Source of the DNA: Hevea brasiliensis
Lineage: Eukaryota; Streptophyta; Magnoliopsida; Malpighiales; Euphorbiaceae
Direction: 5' to 3'
Length of the DNA: 64,000 nt
Assembly: GCF_030052815.1 (NCBI RefSeq)
Contig: NC_079494.1
Span: 35,202,467-35,266,466, forward strand
Below the pieces are notes generated by a model. That model did not search any database. It saw only the letters and a program-made list of their open reading frames with translations, and was not told the DNA's origin. This document shows, piece after piece, positions 59,341-64,000 of the stretch (its first letter is position 1; the number at the start of each line of letters is the position of its first letter). The translations under genes and the position numbers were made by a program.

Positions 59341-60813
59341 TGTTAGTAGTATACACTAGAGCATATCATATAGTATGTATCTTGTACATGTTTTTATTAA
59401 TAAAATGCATTTTCACTTTTCTGTTTACATAAGATATATATGTATAATAGAAAAGGTCCATTGATATTTTGTTAGAAATTCTATTCTTAAGTTATTAAGA
59501 ATATGAGTGACAGTATTTCCAAAACAAAGTATCATTAATAGGTTCACAATCGAGGATACTTCATAATAAGGACATGACTTATCCAGAAATATTGTATTCA
59601 CATTTGTTCCCAAGTTATTTATATGAGATATAAATAAGATGGAATGGTGAGTCTCATGCCATATGACAAACATGATAGGCACTTATAAATGATAAGTAGG
59701 TCGAACCAGTGACACTTATGACAAGCACATGGAGTTTACTCTTGTCAATGTTTTGTCATAAATCATATCAGTGCATTTAATCTTTAGACCTTAGATAGCA
59801 CAGTTATCTTGTATATAGGTAGTTTGAGTTTGATACTGCTTTCATACTTGTACTGTGTATGGGTATATGGGCATGTGTTGGCTCCTACTAGTTATATATG
59901 GAGGTAGGTGTTGATCAAGATGGAATCTGTTCCTCTAAGTAAATAGAGATAAAATCCTATGTTCATTTAATTGTTCTTGATGTTTCAAGTTCCTGGCCAA
60001 AACAGAGAGATTTAATCAGAAAAGAGTTTCTAATGAGAAAATCTTTTTAATCAAGAACTGGAATTAAAAGAGAACACAATATTCATAGGAAATGGAGTTC
60101 GACATAAACCATGACTCCAGCTTGAGTTGGGATTTTGTAACAGAGAGATTCTAGTGCATGGTAACATATGATTATAGGTTCATTTAAGGTAAACCTTATT
60201 ACTAATTAGGTGGCCATGGCATGCTATGCCAAGTGTTAACCATGGTCTATGAGGTGCATAAAATGGTTTAGAGAAATCATTTATGGTAAGAAAGAGTTCT
60301 AATGATATTAAGAGTTGATATCATGTCTCATTGCCAATTAGTGATGAGCCTAATAAGTCACACACATACACAAGTAATCACCTAATTAAATATGATTTAA
60401 TTAATTAATTAAAGAGTTTAATTGATTAATTAAATAGGTTTGGTTTGTAATTAGATTGCAAAGTCCCTAGCATGACATGAAACCAAATCAAGATTATTGG
60501 ATGTATAGTATAAGTTAAATTTATATTTAAAGTGTTTAAATATGAATTTAATTAATGAGAAAATTGATTAATAAAGATTAATTAATTGATTTATATTTGA
60601 TATAAATTGATTAGAAGAAGATAAATAATTATTTTGGGTTGAGAACTCAAAATTAAGACACAGGGGCATTTTAGTCATTTCACAGGGTGACATGTGGCAC
60701 CATGAGATGGTGACACATGGCATTACACATAAGCTTGCCAAATGTCTTTTAATCATATAAGATGATTAAAATTAAGATTAAATATAGGTTTGACACTTGG
60801 CACAATGTGATTG
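59341..60813 (+). mobile_element. E7: copia LTR of the E2 family, truncated by E8
   Basis: It begins TGTTAGTAGTATAC and matches the complement of E2 LTR positions 8986 down to about 7511, in plus orientation. Visible length is 1473 of about 2104 bp. The match ends at CACAATGTGATTG, where E8 begins, so the rest probably lies beyond the window. ORFs within it (59425-59682, 60568-60756) are LTR shadows. Confidence 0.87.
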
Positions 60814-61056
60814 TGTAACTATTGAGCTCTAACCGCTAGAGGAATTGTCCGCTTTGGCCATAAGCCTCACGATTTTGTCCCATAGGTGGAATGGAGAACT
60901 TCCCAAGAGGTCACCCTTCTTAGGATTACTCTCAAGCGAGCACGCTTAATCCTGGAGTTCTTCCAACTCTCCAGGCTATTCCACCAAAAGGCACCTCTAG
61001 TGATTAGTTCCCCCATTTTATATATCATTTCTTCTTAAGCCCAAGACCAACTCCGT
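60814..61056 (-). mobile_element. E8: 5S-rRNA-derived, Cassandra-like fragment
   Basis: The edge is TGTAACTATTGAGC at 60814. On the minus strand, 60962-60896 resembles the 3' half of plant 5S rRNA: TTAAGCGTGCTC (box A region), GAGAGTAATCCTA and GGGTGACCTCTTGGGAAGT (box C region). Cassandra TRIM elements carry such 5S sequence in their LTRs. The 5' half of 5S is not recognisable and TATATAAAA lies upstream (61026-61018 on the minus strand). It is cut at 61057 by E9. An independent 5S-derived SINE is the alternative. It is not a functional 5S gene. Confidence 0.65.
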
Positions 61057-64000
61057 TGCAACACCCCTATGTTCAATAGTGCGTTCTGCTATTCCTATGA
61101 CCAGTGTTGTCCGGACAGCTAGGATGCCTAAAACTACACTTCGATATGAGTGAGGAGATATAAAATAATGAAATACAAGAAAAGAAAATACAAGAAAAAC
61201 AAAGGAAAAATAATAGTAAAGAAATGAAACCAAGCTAAGCGAACCGAGAACCGTAGCGATGGGTGATCGCACTAAAAAGTCACGGCGTGGATCATTGACT
61301 AGCCCTGGACCGCGGGAAACCCTAGAAAATATTTTTAGGATTTAAATAGACACCTATTGAAGTATAAATATCATTAGAAATATCAAAGAAAAATTAATTA
61401 ATTAGTACAAAGAAAAGTGAGAAATCAAAAAAGGGACAAAACCCGGTGTTACCGGAAAATCGAGAATGCAACCCGAACAAGGGCATTGTGGTCATTTGAC
61501 ACCCCGGGTTGTCTTTTGACCTAAATGTTCATTATACACTTGGAAAATGTCATGAAAAATTAAATTAGTGGTATCTAATGTAAATAGCAAAAATGGGAAG
61601 CTTAATGTGGGAAAATGAAATCTTTGATTAAACTAATGTTATTTCTACATTAGTGGACCACTAACACTTTGTAAATCAATTAAAAACCTGTCATCTTCCA
61701 CTAACTTCTGCAAAGCCATCTTCTTCCTCAAATTCTCCCTTGGCCAAACCAAAAAGCTCCCAAACTCTCCCATGGCCGTCCAAGCTTCAACCTCCATGCG
61801 TCCATAATCTAAGCTTCCAATGGTTAAGGTTTCTTCATTAAACTTGACCACCACACCATGGGCAGTAGATAGGTAGCAAGAAGACCAAGTTTTGGAGAGG
61901 TTTTGAACAGTTTCCAAAGTGGTAACTTTGTGTTTTTGGTTATTGCTTCATTAAAGTTTGTGAGGAGGTTATGGGTACTTGAATTGTGGAAAGAATTTTG
62001 GAGTTTGATGTTCTAAGGGAGATGTTTATTTTTGGCAGCCATGGAAACTCCTTAAGGGCAGTTTATTCTTGCTTGTAAATAGTAGATTAAAGGGTTGATT
62101 AAGTGTTTATGTGTGTAGGAATTAATTTGGGTGATGTATACTTAGTATATGTGAATGTGTATTTGAAATTTGAAGCTTGAAAATTAATGGAATGTAAATG
62201 CATGAATCGGCAGCTTGGTTTGGTGAATCATAAGGATGTTATTTCATGTTTGGTTTATAGAATATTAATGTTGAATTGTGATAGTTGTTATGGCAGCTTG
62301 GGTATATGTATGATGGTGTGAGGTTGGACATGTAAATGAGCTAGGAATAGGTGATTAAATTGTTGTAATTGAGTTTGACAAATTCTGCACTTTATGGTGT
62401 ATGTTGAGTGTGATTATAAGCTGCCAAAATGATCAACAATATGTGGTAAAATATGTTTAGGTTATGGTACAAATCAAAGTTGACATGAATGTGGAGTTTG
62501 GTAATGCTAAAAGTGACCTTTGATGAGAAATGAAGGAAATGCAATAGGGCAATTAAGTTTTGGGCTTAGAACCTTAAGTGTGTGGCTCTAATTGGTATGA
62601 GACCAATTGGAGATGAAACTAGGCACAAAATGTGCCAACTTTCATGAAGGAAGCTTGCCAAAATTCTGCTTGTAAGGTAACTTGAAAAGTGATCAAATCC
62701 GGATTAGTGCAATTAAGGCCTGAAAATTGACTATTTGGGCAGCAGTTAGTGTTTAGTCCATAACTCACTCAAAACAGGTCCAATTGATCTGAAATTTTGA
62801 CCATAAATAGTTAAGACCCATATCTACAAGTCTTATGAAGACACCAAAGCCCAAAAATGACCATAAGCAAGTCAAACAGTTTGCATAAGTTCGAGTCCAA
62901 AAACTGGCCGAACCAAAATTGACCTAAAATCACCTAAAGTGACCAATCTTGATGCATTTTGACCAGCAATAGTAAAATGACCATAACTTGCTCTACATAA
63001 CTCAGAATGACCTGAAATTTTGCCCCGCGTGCAATAAGACATAGTCTAGAAGTTTTTAGTTTTGATCAAAAATCGAAAACCGAGGGAACTAGGTCGTCCG
63101 GCTAGGTCAAACTAGTATCCCGTAATCCAACTAATTGCAAGAAAATGCAATATACAAGGAAATGAATTTGGTAATATGTACCAGCCCTAAAAGACTATTG
63201 AATGTGACATATTAGTAACATTAAAACCTAATTTACCTAGAACGCATCGAGGGTCGACATCTTAGGTTGACTAAGGAAATAATAAAACTCAATGAATTAA
63301 TTATTAAGCATTATCGTTAGAGACAGTTTAAATGAGTACTGAAACACTTCAAATCATGTTTCTCAGTTAGCAAAGACTCAGGGAAGGGAAGGAAACACTG
63401 AGTCAGAGCCAAGAGACAATTATCAGAGGTTTGTGCACAATAATTATTTCTTTTAAATTTTTCAATTGAAGTAAATTATGATTATTTGTATGTTATTGTT
63501 TTAAATTGTGTTTGTGCACAATAATTTTGACTTCTTATTTTCTACTTAAAAAATTATTTGGAGAAATGAGTTATGAATAATTTTTTATTGTTTTGGCTTT
63601 GAGAATCTTATTTGGAAATTATTGTGTTGCCAACTTTGCAAATAGAAATTTTGAGATAAAATGTGATTTGTGGTTTGTATGAAATATTGTGATTTGAAAT
63701 TGTTTTGATTCACACTTGGCATGACACTGTTACTATGTTCCTCCTCCATTTATGGGGTGAGTGTGATTATGTTCCTCCCTCTTTGACTTCCCAATCTGAG
63801 GTGAGTGTGGATGAGTACTCATTATTCAGCTAGCTTCCTCCCTCATTGATTTCGATTATTGGGGTGAGTGTGTTTTGTCGTGGTGCACAACACGGCATGT
63901 GTGGAAAAAATTGTGTCATGGCCTACATTGTGATATTGATCGGCAACACTGTATTATTCAATTATTTGTTCAAATTGTGTTATTGATTGGCAAATTGTAT
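61057..64000 (+). mobile_element. E9: chromovirus LTR, 5' part, runs off the window
   Basis: It starts TGCAACACCCC (TG-C-AAC, one change from TGTAAC) with the family header 'gtgcgttctg' and 'gtccggacagctagga'. Donor-like AGTG|GTAACTTTG at 61922, acceptor-like TTTCTCAG (63364-63366 CAG), purine-rich block 63367-63428. Direct repeats of 'gttcctccctc' and 'ggggtgagtgtg' type occur at 63735-63870. No coding domain; the minus-strand ORFs 61018-61272 and 61645-61917 are LTR shadows. The interior of this element would lie to the right. Confidence 0.85.

Noticed and set aside
60896..60962. A functional 5S rRNA gene
   Set aside because: Only the 3' half is recognisable, with several changes, and it is embedded in a transposon-like fragment.
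61645..61917. 90-codon minus-strand ORF METVQNLSKTW
   Set aside because: Opposite strand of the E9 LTR, at a place where other LTRs have the same noncoding segment; no domain.
1..64000. A host gene hidden between elements
   Set aside because: Every stretch is assigned to an LTR, an element interior or an LTR remnant. No ORF outside the retroelement domains resembles a known protein family.

Overview
This window is AT-rich plant nuclear DNA made up almost entirely of LTR retrotransposons nested inside one another. I see no host gene, no tRNA or rRNA gene that looks functional, and nothing bacterial or viral in layout. The evidence for a flowering plant is: Ty3/gypsy chromovirus polyproteins with a C-terminal chromodomain, a TNT1-type Ty1/copia element, primer-binding sites matching plant initiator tRNA-Met (TGGTATCAGAGC), and a piece of 5S-rRNA-derived (Cassandra-like) sequence. 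Gene-free nests like this are typical of pericentromeric heterochromatin. The species cannot be fixed from the sequence; a woody eudicot (e.g. Malpighiales) is only a guess.

Layout. (1) 1-827 plus 22243-23016 is the 3' part of an old plus-strand LTR, split by element E1. (2) E1, 828-22242, minus strand: a degenerate Tekay/Del-like chromovirus with 3.47 kb LTRs. Its reverse transcriptase is cut by E2. (3) E2, 6883-16461, minus strand: a Ty1/copia element with 2.1 kb LTRs and a perfect 5-bp target duplication (GCTAC). It has no protease domain. (4) 23017-27929: two older minus-strand LTR remnants. (5) E4, from 27930, plus strand: a non-autonomous chromovirus derivative with a 4.4 kb LTR. Its interior is split by E5 and its second LTR begins at 57914. 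(6) E5, 34583-57669, minus strand: the same kind of non-autonomous derivative, target duplication AATCC. It keeps an open zinc-knuckle ORF and an open integrase-tail/chromodomain ORF. Its 5' LTR is split by E6. (7) E6, 41695-53778, plus strand: the youngest full-length chromovirus, target duplication TGAGC, with nearly identical 3.63 kb LTRs. Every polyprotein domain is recognisable but frames are broken. (8) From 59341 a second nest starts inside the E4 3' LTR: a copia LTR of the E2 family (E7, 59341-60813), a 5S-derived Cassandra-like fragment (E8, 60814-61056) and another chromovirus LTR (E9, from 61057 past the window end).

How the parts relate. E6-type elements encode gag (capsid and two zinc knuckles), protease, RT, RNase H, integrase and chromodomain. 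E4 and E5 have lost capsid, protease, RT and RNase H, and share a conserved noncoding filler, so they presumably depended on an E6/E1-like helper. The long LTRs of E1, E4, E5, E6 and E9 are related. They share a splice-donor-like site about 870-900 bp in, a purine-rich 60-nt block framed by CAG| and |GTTTGT, and a GCGATAGC stem-loop near the 3' end. These three signals are the most interesting unexplained structure here; spliced LTR transcripts are inferred from sequence only.
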